Positions 7,827 through 16,505 are shown, counted from the stretch's first letter. The stretch is DNA of 64,000 nucleotides from Corynebacterium liangguodongii (GCF_003070865.1 NZ_CP026948.1:868001-932000); one strand, 5' to 3'. Notes: a model not told the origin generated them from the sequence alone. Numbers and translations: made by a program.

Positions 7827-8663
7827 GTGTCGGACGACTTGGCCACGGTGATGGCCATTATTAACCGCACGCCCGATTCCTTCTACGACCGCGGCGCGAC
7901 CTTCGGCATCGAGGCCGCGCTCGCGCGGGCCGAGGACGTCGTGGACGCCGGGGCGGGAATCCTCGATGTGGGCGGGGTGAAGGCCGGGCCGGGATCGACG
8001 GTGGGGGTGGCAGAGGAGATCGACCGGGTCGTCCCCCTCATCGAGGCGATCCGTAGGAGGCACGCGAGCATCGGCATCTCGGTGGATACGTGGCGCGCTC
8101 CGGTCGCCGACGCCGCTATCGCGGCCGGGGCGGACCTCATCAACGACACGTGGGCTGGCTACGATCCGGAGCTTGTCGAGGTCGCGGCGGCGCACAAGGT
8201 CGGCTACGTGTGCTCCCACACCGGCGGGGTAGTGCCGCGGACGAGGCCGCACCGCGTCCACTTCGACGACGTCGTCGCAGAGGTCGTGCGCGATACCGTG
8301 GCCTTAGCGGAGAGGGCGGCCTCCCTCGGAGTTCCGGAGGGAAAGGTCTACATCGACCCGGCCCACGATTTTGGCAAGAACACCTTCCACGGCTTGGAGA
8401 TTTTGCGCCGCGTCGACGAACTGGTGGCCACGGGCTGGCCTGTGCTTATGGCGCTGTCGAACAAGGACTTCGTGGGGGAGACGGTCGGCGCGCCGGTGGG
8501 CGGCCGCGTCGCCGGAACGCTCGCCGCTACCGCCTGGGCCGCGGCGCGGGGGGTGGCGGTCTTTCGCGCCCACGAGGTGCGCGAGACCGTCGACGTGATC
8601 CGCATGACCGCGGCGATCGCGGGTGGGGCGGCGCCGCTGCAGACGGTGCGGGGGCTGGCGTGA
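7827..8663 (+). CDS. folP2: Dihydropteroate synthase-like protein FolP2
   Basis: 278 residues with the pterin-binding TIM-barrel signatures: INRTPDSFYDRG near the N-terminus, LDVGGVKAGPG, and the DPAHDFGKN segment replacing the usual DPG(I/F)GF motif. In mycobacteria the gene at this locus, folP2, is the paralogue that does not supply folate-pathway activity, and its true substrate is unsettled. Synteny and the altered motif suggest the same here. Start GTG 7827; an ATG at 7851 is a shorter alternative. The stop overlaps the gpgS start in a GTGA junction, so translation is coupled to glucosyl-3-phosphoglycerate synthase, hinting at a shared role. Confidence 0.85.
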   Translation: MSDDLATVMAIINRTPDSFYDRGATFGIEAALARAEDVVDAGAGILDVGGVKAGPGSTVGVAEEIDRVVPLIEAIRRRHASIGISVDTWRAPVADAAIAAGADLINDTWAGYDPELVEVAAAHKVGYVCSHTGGVVPRTRPHRVHFDDVVAEVVRDTVALAERAASLGVPEGKVYIDPAHDFGKNTFHGLEILRRVDELVATGWPVLMALSNKDFVGETVGAPVGGRVAGTLAATAWAAARGVAVFRAHEVRETVDVIRMTAAIAGGAAPLQTVRGLA

Positions 8664-9409
8664 GCGGGGCGTCGATTAGCGTGGTCATCCCGGCCCTCAA
8701 CGAGGAGGACACCGTCGTCGCCGTGGTCCGCGCCTGCCTCGCCTCGGTCGCCAGCGAGGTCATCGTGCTCGATTCCGACTCGACGGACGAGACGGCGCAG
8801 CGCGCAACTGAGGCCGGCGCGAGGGTGGTCAACTGGGCGGAGGCGTGCCCAGAGGTGCCCACCCGGCCGGGCAAGGGTGAGGCGTTGTGGCGCGGGGTGC
8901 GGGCCGCGGCCGGCGAGATCGTCGTCTTTGTCGATGCCGACGTCACCACGGCCGAGCCGTGGTGGGTAGGCGCGCTCGCCGCCCCGCTCGCATCGCCTAC
9001 CGTGCACATGGTCAAGGCCTCCTATCGCCGCGCGATGGGGCGGTCCGACTCCGGCGGCGGAAGGGTCACCGAACTCACGGCGAAGCCGTTGCTACGCCAG
9101 CTCTTCCCGGAGCTCGCCGGCATCGATCAGCCGCTTGCGGGGGAATACGCGATCCGCCGCTCGACCGCCCTGCGTCTGCCTTTCGTGGATGGCTACGGGG
9201 TGGAGGCGGGGCTGCTGATCGATATCGCCCGCGTCTACGGGCCCGCCGCGATCGCCCAGGCGGAGCTGGGCCTGCGCCGCCACCGCAACCGCCCGCTCGA
9301 AGAGCTGGCGCGCACCGCGGACGAGGTCGCGGCGACGATCCTCTCGCGTGCGGGCGTGGGCGCGGCGCGGGTTTCGCAGCGGCCCGCCGAGCCACCCGAT
9401 AGGATATGA
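8660..9409 (+). CDS. gpgS: Glucosyl-3-phosphoglycerate synthase
   Basis: 249 residues, GT-A fold glycosyltransferase (family GT81). It opens with SISVVIPALNEEDTV, then VLDSDSTDETA and VFVDADV (the metal-binding DxD equivalent). It also has a conserved ELTAKPLL and a long acceptor-binding segment. It transfers glucose from UDP- or ADP-glucose to 3-phosphoglycerate, the first step of glucosylglycerate and 6-O-methylglucose lipopolysaccharide synthesis. It is shorter than the mycobacterial enzyme (324 residues) because it lacks N- and C-terminal extensions. It starts with GTG 8660 inside the folP2 stop. A -10 box for the next gene lies in its final codons. Confidence 0.9.
   Translation: MSGASISVVIPALNEEDTVVAVVRACLASVASEVIVLDSDSTDETAQRATEAGARVVNWAEACPEVPTRPGKGEALWRGVRAAAGEIVVFVDADVTTAEPWWVGALAAPLASPTVHMVKASYRRAMGRSDSGGGRVTELTAKPLLRQLFPELAGIDQPLAGEYAIRRSTALRLPFVDGYGVEAGLLIDIARVYGPAAIAQAELGLRRHRNRPLEELARTADEVAATILSRAGVGAARVSQRPAEPPDRI
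9400..9405 (+). promoter_or_regulatory. -10 box within the gpgS end, leaderless start of the next gene
   Basis: TAGGAT ends 7 nt before the ATG at 9413 and lies in the last codons of gpgS. This would give the downstream DivIVA-like gene its own leaderless transcript in addition to read-through. Confidence 0.5.
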
Positions 9410-9412
9410 CCC

Positions 9413-9721
9413 ATGCTCTCTTGGGTCCTGATCATCCTCGGCATCGCGATTGTGTGCCTGCTCGGCATCATGGGCAGCGCCGAGCTCTTCGGCCGCGGCG
9501 AGGCCGCCCCGGAGCTGGCGGAGACCACCGATGTCATCGAGCACAACCGGCGCGCGGTTGCCGCCGGTGATCTCGGTCGGATCCAGCTTGAGGTGGTCCA
9601 CAGAGGCTACCGGATGGATCAGGTCGACGCCTTAATCGCCCAGCTATCCGGTGAATCTGGCGGTGTCGGGGCCGAAAGGCGCGTAGAGTTGGAGCCACAC
9701 GCCTGCGTTGACAAGGAGTAA
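9413..9721 (+). CDS. Small membrane protein with a DivIVA-like domain
   Basis: 102 residues. A single N-terminal membrane helix (about residues 4-25, WVLIILGIAIVCLLGIMG) is followed by a short cytoplasmic part. That part contains VVHRGYRMDQVDALIAQL, the usual DivIVA-domain (DivI1A) signature found in small actinobacterial proteins at this locus (Rv1209 position). Function is unknown; such domains often recruit proteins to the membrane at growth poles. The start ATG 9413 is supported by a -10 box seven bases upstream. It is followed after 5 bp by the DUF3117 gene. Confidence 0.8.
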   Translation: MLSWVLIILGIAIVCLLGIMGSAELFGRGEAAPELAETTDVIEHNRRAVAAGDLGRIQLEVVHRGYRMDQVDALIAQLSGESGGVGAERRVELEPHACVDKE

Positions 9722-9726
9722 TACCC

Positions 9727-9897
9727 ATGGCAGCAATGAAACCGCGCACCGGTAACGGCCCGATGGAGGCCGTGGTCGAGAGCCGCAAGATCGTCATGCG
9801 CATCCCCTCGGACGGCGGCGGCCGCCTCGTCGTGGAGCTCAACGCGGAGGAGGCCTCCGAGCTGGGCGCCCTGTTGCTCGAGGCTGCCGGAGAATAG
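9727..9897 (+). CDS. DUF3117 protein
   Basis: A 56-residue protein read from ATG 9727 to TAG 9895-9897. It begins MAAMKPRTGNGPMEAV and contains RKIVMRIPSDGGGRLVVELN, a short conserved actinobacterial family (the Rv1211 position). No function is established. An AAGGAG ribosome site at 9713-9718 is well placed. In M. tuberculosis a DNA-3-methyladenine glycosylase gene (tagA) stands between this gene and the DivIVA-like gene; it is absent here. Confidence 0.88.
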   Translation: MAAMKPRTGNGPMEAVVESRKIVMRIPSDGGGRLVVELNAEEASELGALLLEAAGE

Positions 9898-9905
9898 CGC
9901 GCCGT

Positions 9906-10763
9906 ATGCTCAAAGACGTTGTTGATGTCCTCGCCGACCCGATCGATGGGTCCGCGCTGCGCGGGGCAGACGATTACTCCCGCTTAGTCTCTGCCTCCGG
10001 GCATTCCTTCGATGTGGCCAAGCAGGGCTACGTCACCCTCAGCGCCGGATCGGGGTTGAACCACGAGGGCGATAGCTTGGAGATGGTCACCTCGCGCGAG
10101 GTGTTCCTCTCGCAGGGCCACTTTGCCCCGTTCGTCGAGTCGGTCACCGAGCATGTGTGTCACGCCGCCGCGGCGACGGGCGCGGCCGAGCCTGTCATCC
10201 TCGAGGTCGGCGCGGGCACCGGATACTACCTCTCCCACACGCTCGATAGCATTGAGTCCTCGCGCGGGGTCGGCATCGACATCTCGGTGCCCGCCGCGAA
10301 GCGCCTGGCCAAGTCGCACCCGCGCGTCGGCGCGGTCGTCGCGGATGTGTGGGAGGGCCTCCCGCTTATCGACGCCTCAGTGAGCGCCATCGAGGTCGTT
10401 TTCGCCCCGCGCAACCCCGCGGAATTCGCCCGCGTGCTCGTCCCCGGCGGGGAGGTTGTCTGCCTCATCGCCTCCCGCGGACACCTCGACGAGCTGCGTG
10501 CCCCGCTGGGGATTCTCGGCGTGGAAGAAGGCAAGCTCGAGCGCATGCTCGAGCAGGCGTCCGGCCACCTCGAACTGGCCGCTGATCCCACGCAGGTCGA
10601 GTTCACGATGAGGCTTGATCGCGCGTCAATCGCCGCGCAGGTAGGCATGAGCCCGTCGGCGCACCACGTCGAGCCGTCGACGCTGCGGCAACGGCTTGAG
10701 AAGCTGCCGGATTTCATGGACGTGACCGCCCGCGGCACCTTGGTGCGGATGCGTAAGCTCTAA
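9906..10763 (+). CDS. RlmA-like 23S rRNA (guanine-N1) methyltransferase
   Basis: 285 residues. The N-terminus has ASGHSFDVAKQGYVTLS, and the Rossmann SAM motif is ILEVGAGTGYYLSHTL (about residues 98-113), followed by GIDISVPAAKRLAK. This is the RlmA(I/II) layout: the enzyme methylates G745 or G748 of 23S rRNA, and the RlmA(II) type affects tylosin-class macrolide binding. The N-terminal zinc ribbon of the family normally has a CPxC pair; here it reads VLADPIDGSALRG with no cysteines, so zinc binding appears lost. It ends the plus-strand run. Its stop overlaps that of the GH32 gene on the other strand by 4 bp. Confidence 0.78.
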   Translation: MLKDVVDVLADPIDGSALRGADDYSRLVSASGHSFDVAKQGYVTLSAGSGLNHEGDSLEMVTSREVFLSQGHFAPFVESVTEHVCHAAAATGAAEPVILEVGAGTGYYLSHTLDSIESSRGVGIDISVPAAKRLAKSHPRVGAVVADVWEGLPLIDASVSAIEVVFAPRNPAEFARVLVPGGEVVCLIASRGHLDELRAPLGILGVEEGKLERMLEQASGHLELAADPTQVEFTMRLDRASIAAQVGMSPSAHHVEPSTLRQRLEKLPDFMDVTARGTLVRMRKL

Positions 10764-12166
10764 GCGCCGCGGTGCCAGCCGTTGATGACCTGGGCCTGGC
10801 CGTGGGTGGTTACCCGGAGCCCGGAGCACCCGCCCTCCGGCCAGAAGCGCGAGGACATGGCCACGACACCACCGCCGGCAAAGACTTCGATGGTCGAGCT
10901 GTCGACAACGATGGTGATGTTGTCCTCGTCGTCCTCGCCGACGATCGCTGAGGCCGGTGCCCCGTCGAGGCGGTCGAGACGGACCTCGTCTCCCGAGTGG
11001 GTGACCACGGCAGCGACCTCGCCCGCGCCGTCGAGTACCTCAGCGACCACGGCGGAGCCTACGGGGATCTCGCACAGCCCGGTCCACAGGTGGGCCCGCT
11101 CCGTCTCCGCGACCGCGTCGGGCAGACCGCGCGGCGGGGTCTGGTAGAGCGCGCCGTTTTGCAGCGTGATGCGCCGCGGCAGCGTCAGGGTCCGCGACCA
11201 GCCCTCGGCCTCCCAGTTCGGCTCCGCCGTCGGGTCGCCCCCGCGCCCGACGTCCGTCATGAGGCCGTAGATGTAGGCGTGGCTGAGGCGGTCGCCTTCG
11301 GAGATGCTGCCCGGGGAGTAGTTCGTACTGCGGGGGCGGGTGAAGTCGTGGCCGAGGTCGATCCGGCGCGCCTCTTTCGAGACGGTGAAGACGTTGCCCT
11401 CGAGCGTGCCCACGATGTAGCCGGTCGTGTCCTTCCCGCGGCGCTCAAGGGTAAACATGAGCACGTCGTAGATGCGGGCATCGACCTCGTCGCGCAGCCT
11501 GATGATGCGCGGGGCGACGAGGGCCTCAGCGGCGGGATCGAAGCCGGGGTCGCCGGCGAACGTCAAGGGCCCGCTGAGCGTCCACGCGGTGCCGTCTGTC
11601 GAGGAGAGCACGACGGGCACGGGGCGCTCGGGCTCGCCGGTCATGGCGAGCATGAGCCAGCCCGACTGGCCTTTGGTGCGATCACCGGATTCGCGCCAGT
11701 CGGGTACGACACAGGGGGAGCGGAAGCGGGTGTAGCCGGCTTCGTTGACAAGCACCGCCCCAAGCCTGCGCACGGCGGGGTCGACCTGGTAGGAATCGTC
11801 GACGTCCTCGCACAGCGCGTCGAGATTGGGGGTGCGCGCGATCTGGATGGACATCCCCGCCTCCGTCACGGAGGTGAAGTAGAGGTCCGCGCCCTGCTCG
11901 TGCGCGACAACCGAGCCCGCACGCACCGCGATCTCGCCGCCGATGGGTACGACGGTGTCGTTGCACTCGACCCAGTCGAAGGCGTTGCCCTCCGAGCAGC
12001 TGTGACCCCAGCGGCTCGGGGCCTCGGGCGTTGCGCGGTATTGGTAGAAGATGTGCCAGACGTCTTTCGCCTGCGCGGCGTCGCCGTCGCGCAGGATGCC
12101 CGCGGCGGCGTCGAGGATCCCAGCCTCGGCCGTGACATGTAGTTCTGGTCTATAAACGCTCATCAT
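10760..12166 (-). CDS. GH32-like beta-fructosidase-fold protein with altered catalytic motifs
   Basis: 468 residues, the length of sucrose/fructan hydrolases. The five-bladed propeller start is recognisable in DVWHIFYQYR and RWGHSCSEG, and a C-terminal beta-sandwich carries SSTIEVFAGGGVVAMSSRFWP. The canonical motifs are changed. WMNDPNG becomes GILDAAAGI (Asp 19 may be the retained nucleophile), RDP becomes RSP (about residues 149-151), and the EC acid/base motif reads VAP (about 217-219). It may be inactive, a binding protein, or act on another sugar. It lies 11 bp downstream of glgA on the same strand, in an alpha-glucan locus. The second ATG (12163) has better spacing to the AAGGA site than the first. 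Confidence 0.72.
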   Translation of the reverse strand: MMSVYRPELHVTAEAGILDAAAGILRDGDAAQAKDVWHIFYQYRATPEAPSRWGHSCSEGNAFDWVECNDTVVPIGGEIAVRAGSVVAHEQGADLYFTSVTEAGMSIQIARTPNLDALCEDVDDSYQVDPAVRRLGAVLVNEAGYTRFRSPCVVPDWRESGDRTKGQSGWLMLAMTGEPERPVPVVLSSTDGTAWTLSGPLTFAGDPGFDPAAEALVAPRIIRLRDEVDARIYDVLMFTLERRGKDTTGYIVGTLEGNVFTVSKEARRIDLGHDFTRPRSTNYSPGSISEGDRLSHAYIYGLMTDVGRGGDPTAEPNWEAEGWSRTLTLPRRITLQNGALYQTPPRGLPDAVAETERAHLWTGLCEIPVGSAVVAEVLDGAGEVAAVVTHSGDEVRLDRLDGAPASAIVGEDDEDNITIVVDSSTIEVFAGGGVVAMSSRFWPEGGCSGLRVTTHGQAQVINGWHRGA

Positions 12167-12177
12167 AGGTCCTTCAC

Positions 12178-13338
12178 TTAGATCAAGCTTCGGTATACAT
12201 CGACGGTCTGGCGTGCGATCGCGTCCCAGGTGAAGTCCTTGTGCACCCGCGCGAGCCCGGCCTGCCCCATCGCCTGCGTGCGGTCGGAATCGGCGGCCAG
12301 AGCGTTGACGGCCTCGGCGAGGCCGCGCTCGAATGCGGCCGGGTCAGCTTCGGAGTAGTCCACCAACACTCCGGTTTCGCCGTCGACGACGACCTCTGGG
12401 ATGCCGCCGACGCGTGAGGCGACCACGGCTGTGCCGCACGCCATTGCTTCGAGGTTGACGATGCCCAGCGGTTCGTAGATTGAGGGGCAGACGAAGATGT
12501 CGGCGGCGGCGTAGACCTCTCGGATCTTCTCCGGCGGCAGCATGTCCTTGATCCAGTGGATTCCCCCGCGCCGACGAGAGAGCTCGTCGACTAGAGTCTG
12601 GGTCTCCGCGGCGATCTCAGGGGTATCCGGGGCCCCGGCGCACAAGACCAGCTGGATGCCATCGTCGAAGTGAGCGGCGGCCTTGAGCAGGTGGTTGACG
12701 CCCTTTTGCCGCGTGATGCGGCCGACGAAGGCGACAATCGGACGGGATTCGTCCACGCCGAGCCCCGCCGCGATGTCGCCCTTGCCCGGGAACCACTTCT
12801 GCGTGTCGACGCCGTTGAGCACGACATGGACCCGGGAGGCGTCTATCCGCGGGTAGGCGCGCAGGATCGCCTCGCGCATCCCTGTGGAGACAGCAATGAC
12901 AGCATCGGCGTATTCCATGGCGTTTTTCTCGGACCAGGACGACACGTCGTAGCCGCCGCCGAGCTGCTCCCGTTTCCACGGCCGGTCCGGTTCAAGCGAG
13001 TGTGCGGTGACCACGTGGGGGATGTCGTAGAGCAGGCCGGTGAGGTGGCCCCCCAGGCCCGCGTACCAGGTATGGGAATGGGCGACGTCAAGGTCGCGTG
13101 CGGCGTTCGCGATGCGCAGTCCCGTGGACAGTGTCTTGATCGCGCCGTTTGCCCCCTCGAGCTCGGGGTCGACGCCGTGGACGATCACACCGTCCTCATC
13201 GCGCGGCGCACCCATGCAGTGCACGTCGACGTCAACGTCGTCGATTCGGCGCATGAAACGGGTGAGCTCGGTGACGTGCACCCCTGCTCCGCCGTATACC
13301 TCCGGCGGGTATTCCCGCGTGAACATTCCCACTTTCAT
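12178..13338 (-). CDS. glgA: Glycogen synthase / glucosyltransferase, actinobacterial GlgA (GlgM) type
   Basis: 386 residues, GT4 family with GT-B fold. The N-terminal substrate loop is REYPPEVYGGAGVH, and the donor-binding Glu pair with seven intervening residues lies in YEPLGIVNLEAMACG (about residues 288-302). The mycobacterial orthologue (Rv1212c) makes maltose 1-phosphate from ADP-glucose and glucose 1-phosphate, feeding alpha-glucan assembly. The corynebacterial one is called GlgA and is needed for glycogen. It is divergent from glgC, which makes its ADP-glucose substrate. The ATG at 13338 is 8 nt from a TAAGCT -10 box, indicating a leaderless transcript. Confidence 0.9.
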   Translation of the reverse strand: MKVGMFTREYPPEVYGGAGVHVTELTRFMRRIDDVDVDVHCMGAPRDEDGVIVHGVDPELEGANGAIKTLSTGLRIANAARDLDVAHSHTWYAGLGGHLTGLLYDIPHVVTAHSLEPDRPWKREQLGGGYDVSSWSEKNAMEYADAVIAVSTGMREAILRAYPRIDASRVHVVLNGVDTQKWFPGKGDIAAGLGVDESRPIVAFVGRITRQKGVNHLLKAAAHFDDGIQLVLCAGAPDTPEIAAETQTLVDELSRRRGGIHWIKDMLPPEKIREVYAAADIFVCPSIYEPLGIVNLEAMACGTAVVASRVGGIPEVVVDGETGVLVDYSEADPAAFERGLAEAVNALAADSDRTQAMGQAGLARVHKDFTWDAIARQTVDVYRSLI

Positions 13339-13346
13339 GACTGCCG

Positions 13347-13352
13347 AGCTTA
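13347..13352 (-). promoter_or_regulatory. -10 box of glgA, leaderless transcript
   Basis: TAAGCT on the minus strand, 8 nt before the ATG at 13338. The same hexamer drives glgC in the opposite direction, so the two partner genes share an identical -10 sequence. Confidence 0.55.
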
Positions 13353-13414
13353 GTGAGGAAACCGGCAGGCTGCATGGATCCCCGCGTTTGCGTGCATGAT
13401 GACGCGGGATTCAA

Positions 13415-13420
13415 TAAGCT
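13415..13420 (+). promoter_or_regulatory. -10 box of glgC, leaderless transcript
   Basis: TAAGCT, 8 nt before the GTG at 13429. It supports that GTG as the start rather than the ATGs at 13396/13399, which lie upstream of the expected transcription start. Confidence 0.55.
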
Positions 13421-13428
13421 TAATCACT

Positions 13429-14646
13429 GTGAAGACACAGCCCCGAGTTCTCGCCATCGTCCTCGCGGGCGGCGAAGGGAAGCGGCTCTTTCCGCTGACT
13501 GCCGACCGCGCCAAGCCCGCCGTTCCCTTCGCCGGAAATTACAGGCTCATCGACTTCGTGTTGTCGAACCTGGTCAATGCCGGATACATGCGCATTGCCG
13601 TGCTCACCCAGTACAAGTCGCACTCGCTCGACCGCCACGTGGCCACGGCATGGAACGTCTCCGGCCCCACGCCGCAATATATCGCCTCCGTGCCCGCCCA
13701 GCAGCGGCGCGGCAAGCGCTGGTTCTCGGGCTCGGCGGACGCGATTGTGCAGTCGCTCAACCTGATCTACGACGACAAGCCGGACTACGTCCTCGTTTTC
13801 GGCGCTGACCACGTCTACCGTATGGACCCCTCTCAGATGGTCGAGGACCACATCGCCTCCGGCATGGACGCGACCGTGGCCGGCATCCGCGTGCCGCGCC
13901 GTGAGGCGACGGCGTTTGGCTGCATTCAGGCCGATGAGACCGGTGCCATTACGGAATTCCTCGAAAAGCCGGCCGACCCTCCGGGTACACCGGACGACCC
14001 GGAGGCCACGTTTGCCTCGATGGGCAACTACGTCTTCTCCACCGAGGCGCTCATCGATGCGCTGCTTGAGGACGAAAAGAACGACGAATCCGCCCACGAC
14101 ATGGGCGGGGATATCATCCCTTATTTCGTGGGCAAGGGCCGCGCCCACGTCTACGACTTTTCGAGCAACGAGGTCCCCGGCGCGACAGAGCGTGACAAGG
14201 GCTATTGGCGCGACGTCGGCACCATTGACTCGTTCTACGACGCGCACATGGACCTCATCTCTTCGCACCCGATTTTCAACCTCTACAACAAGGCGTGGCC
14301 GATCCACTCCACAGAGGAGGACAATCTACCTCCCGCAAAGTTCGTCCTCGGCGGCATCGCGCAGGAATCGATCGTGGCCTCCGGCTCGATCGTCTCCGGT
14401 GCGACGGTGCGCAACTCGGTTGTCTCCACGGACGTGCTCGTGGAGGAGGGCGCGACGGTGGAAGGATCCGTCCTGTTGCCGGGCGTGCGTGTGGGTAAAG
14501 GCGCAGTGGTGCGCCGCGCCATTCTCGATAAGAACGTCTACGTCTCCGATGGGGAGATCGTCGGCGTCGACCTCGAGCGCGACCGCGGGCGGTTTACCGT
14601 CTCCGACAACGGGGTCGTCGTCGTCGGCAAAAACGAAGTGATCTAG
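13429..14646 (+). CDS. glgC: Glucose-1-phosphate adenylyltransferase (ADP-glucose pyrophosphorylase)
   Basis: 405 residues. The nucleotidyltransferase signature [19 protein letters not shown] is at about residues 12-30, with [17 protein letters not shown] next and a left-handed beta-helix C-terminal domain ([20 protein letters not shown]). It makes ADP-glucose from glucose 1-phosphate and ATP, the committed step to glycogen and alpha-glucan. The start is GTG 13429, preferred over an upstream in-frame ATG because of the -10 box and because family members begin a few residues before [11 protein letters not shown]. It is divergent from glgA, and its stop directly abuts that of the convergent O-methyltransferase gene. 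Confidence 0.93.
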   Translation: MKTQPRVLAIVLAGGEGKRLFPLTADRAKPAVPFAGNYRLIDFVLSNLVNAGYMRIAVLTQYKSHSLDRHVATAWNVSGPTPQYIASVPAQQRRGKRWFSGSADAIVQSLNLIYDDKPDYVLVFGADHVYRMDPSQMVEDHIASGMDATVAGIRVPRREATAFGCIQADETGAITEFLEKPADPPGTPDDPEATFASMGNYVFSTEALIDALLEDEKNDESAHDMGGDIIPYFVGKGRAHVYDFSSNEVPGATERDKGYWRDVGTIDSFYDAHMDLISSHPIFNLYNKAWPIHSTEEDNLPPAKFVLGGIAQESIVASGSIVSGATVRNSVVSTDVLVEEGATVEGSVLLPGVRVGKGAVVRRAILDKNVYVSDGEIVGVDLERDRGRFTVSDNGVVVVGKNEVI

Positions 14647-15309
14647 CTAGCGTTTCGTTATCAAGGTCAGCCCGCCGTCGAGCGGCAGGCGGGCGATGGT
14701 GGCGGCGCCGCTCTCGGAGAGCTCCTCGGCGGCCGCGTCGGCGGCGCGTGCTGCCTCGGTGGCGCGGTCGCGCCGGGTGGGGTCGGCCACGGTGCCGTCG
14801 AGAAGCGAGCCCGCGATGACCACAGTGCCGCCCTGCGCGACGAGCGGCCAGGCGACATCGATGGCCGGGCCGAACTCGACCGGGTCGACGTCGAGATAGA
14901 CCAGGCGGTAGGACGCGGGGGCGAGTCGCCCCATGACGTCGAGGGGGCGTGCGGTGAGGAAGCGCGCGCGGGAGGCAGGGAAACCGGCCAGCCGGAAGGC
15001 CTCGCGCGCGCTGGCTTGGTGCGCGGCCTCCGGATCAATGCAGGTCACCGCGGCTTTTTCTGCAAGACCGTGGAGGATGCTCAGCCCGACGGCCCCGGCT
15101 GCCGGGGTGACCGCGACCGCGCCGTGCGTGCCGTGTGCCGCCGACCCGCCCGCGGCGAGGGCGCTGAGGAGCGACAACGTCGCCGCGCTTGGCACGCTCA
15201 AGGCGTTTTCTTCAGCGTCGGTGCGCGCGAACTCGACCCCGGCGGCCGCGCCGGGCGCGGGGCGCGAAGAAATGTAGTCGGACATTAAGGTAAAGGCGGA
15301 ATCACTCAC
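14647..15309 (-). CDS. O-methyltransferase family protein
   Basis: 220 residues, SAM-dependent methyltransferase of the small-molecule O-methyltransferase (family 3) type, at the Rv1220c position. SAM-binding elements include AVAVTPAAGAVGLSILHGL and VTCIDPE, and the YLDVDPVEFGPAIDVAWPLVAQGGTVVI stretch matches the family's active-site region. The first glycine motif is looser than usual (TPAAGAVG rather than GTGxG). Substrate unknown. It is divergent from sigE. The GTG at 15309 is preceded at 6 nt by a TAAGAT -10 box. Confidence 0.82.
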   Translation of the reverse strand: MSDSAFTLMSDYISSRPAPGAAAGVEFARTDAEENALSVPSAATLSLLSALAAGGSAAHGTHGAVAVTPAAGAVGLSILHGLAEKAAVTCIDPEAAHQASAREAFRLAGFPASRARFLTARPLDVMGRLAPASYRLVYLDVDPVEFGPAIDVAWPLVAQGGTVVIAGSLLDGTVADPTRRDRATEAARAADAAAEELSESGAATIARLPLDGGLTLITKR

Positions 15310-15315
15310 GCCCCT

Positions 15316-15321
15316 ATCTTA
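15316..15321 (-). promoter_or_regulatory. -10 box of the O-methyltransferase gene, leaderless
   Basis: TAAGAT on the minus strand, 6 nt before the GTG at 15309. Confidence 0.5.
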
Positions 15322-15433
15322 GGCCACATCTTAGGCCGCACCGCGCGCCCCGCTCCGGTGCACCTGCTCGGTCTACAGGCATTTAAAAGCCGCATTTCTG
15401 GATTTTTCGATAGCGGCGTGAAAACATTGGTGC

Positions 15434-16060
15434 ATGGACCCGCTGCCCGCCCCGGATACCGCCCCCGCCGCCTCCTCGCCAGACGTTCTCGAAGGAACCG
15501 CCGCGTTCGACGCGGGCGTGGGCCGGATGCCGAGCTGGGCCGAGCTGGTCGAGGAGCACGCCGATAGCGTCTACCGGCTGGCGTTTCGTCTCTCTGGTAA
15601 TCAGCACGACGCAGAGGACCTCACCCAGGAGACCTTCATGCGCGTCTTCCGCAGCCTGAAGTCCTACAAGCCGGGAACCTTCGAGGGGTGGCTGCACCGC
15701 ATCACCACAAACCTCTTCCTCGATATGGTGCGCCACCGCGCGAAGATTCGCATGGAGGCCCTGCCGGAGGACTACGAGCGCGTGCCGGGCACGGATATGA
15801 CGCCGGAGCAGGCGTATTCCGTCGCTAACCTCGACCCTGCGCTGCAGAAGGCGCTCGATGGCTTAGGCCCGGATTTTCGCGTCGCCGTCGTCCTGTGCGA
15901 CGTGGTGGGGATGACCTACGAGGAGATCGCGGAGACACTCGGGGTGAAGATGGGCACGGTGCGCTCGCGCATCCACCGCGGCCGCACGCAGCTGCGATTA
16001 AGCCTCGAGGAACAGGCGGCGCGCGACGAGAGCGCCCGGGAACTCATCCAAAGCCGGTAG
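15434..16060 (+). CDS. sigE: ECF sigma factor SigE
   Basis: 208 residues. Region 2 contains [30 protein letters not shown] in pieces (about residues 47-77), and region 4 has the helix-turn-helix [23 protein letters not shown] sigma factors redirect RNA polymerase to stress promoters; in mycobacteria and corynebacteria SigE responds to cell-surface stress. A zinc-binding anti-sigma gene follows 42 bp later and tatB after that, the conserved arrangement. The N-terminal 35 residues before the sigma fold are proline/alanine rich and poorly conserved, so a shorter start (for example at the Met before [10 protein letters not shown], 15527) is possible. No ribosome site is obvious at 15434. Confidence 0.9.
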   Translation: MDPLPAPDTAPAASSPDVLEGTAAFDAGVGRMPSWAELVEEHADSVYRLAFRLSGNQHDAEDLTQETFMRVFRSLKSYKPGTFEGWLHRITTNLFLDMVRHRAKIRMEALPEDYERVPGTDMTPEQAYSVANLDPALQKALDGLGPDFRVAVVLCDVVGMTYEEIAETLGVKMGTVRSRIHRGRTQLRLSLEEQAARDESARELIQSR

Positions 16061-16102
16061 CATGGGGTGAGATCTCAACGCTTGATTGAAGGAGGCCCCG
16101 CC

Positions 16103-16495
16103 ATGGCGATTCCCCGCCCGGGAGAGCCGCCGCGGAAGAAGCGTCCGTTTTCTTCCACCGACCACCTCAGCCCCGAAGCCGTCGCCGCGTTCGCAGACTC
16201 CGAGCTCTCCCCGACGGCGCTGCACCGCGCCCGAGTGCACATTGTCAAGTGCGAGGAGTGCCGCGGGGCGGTCAGCGAGCAGCGCGCCGCCGCGGAGAGG
16301 CTGCGCCACTGCGACGCCGACGGGGAGGTCCGTGCCCCGTTGGCGCTGGTGGAAAGGCTGGCGAAGCTGCCGGCCGAATCTGCCGGGCAGGACATCAGCT
16401 ATGTCGATCGCCGGGAGCCCTACAGCGTTGCCGAGTTCGTGGGCGGGGCGTACCGGGCGCTGCTCGGGCGCGGTCACGGCGGGACAAAGGGGTAG
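16103..16495 (+). CDS. cseE: Anti-sigma factor for SigE (RseA/CseE-like)
   Basis: 130 residues. The zinc-coordinating anti-sigma motif HxxxCxxC is visible as HIVKCEEC (about residues 49-56), within the ZAS helix that binds and blocks an ECF sigma factor. There is no transmembrane segment, so it is a soluble cytoplasmic regulator. Its position directly after sigE identifies the partner. The start is ATG 16103, with a strong GAAGGAGG ribosome site eight bases upstream; an in-frame ATG further upstream (16067) lacks one. Its final bases hold the -10 box of tatB. Confidence 0.88.
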   Translation: MAIPRPGEPPRKKRPFSSTDHLSPEAVAAFADSELSPTALHRARVHIVKCEECRGAVSEQRAAAERLRHCDADGEVRAPLALVERLAKLPAESAGQDISYVDRREPYSVAEFVGGAYRALLGRGHGGTKG

Positions 16496-16498
16496 AGT
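16493..16498 (+). promoter_or_regulatory. -10 box of tatB, leaderless transcript
   Basis: TAGAGT spans the cseE stop codon and ends 7 nt before the GTG at 16506, so tatB can be transcribed apart from the sigE unit. Confidence 0.5.
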
Positions 16499-16505
16499 AT
16501 AGGCC

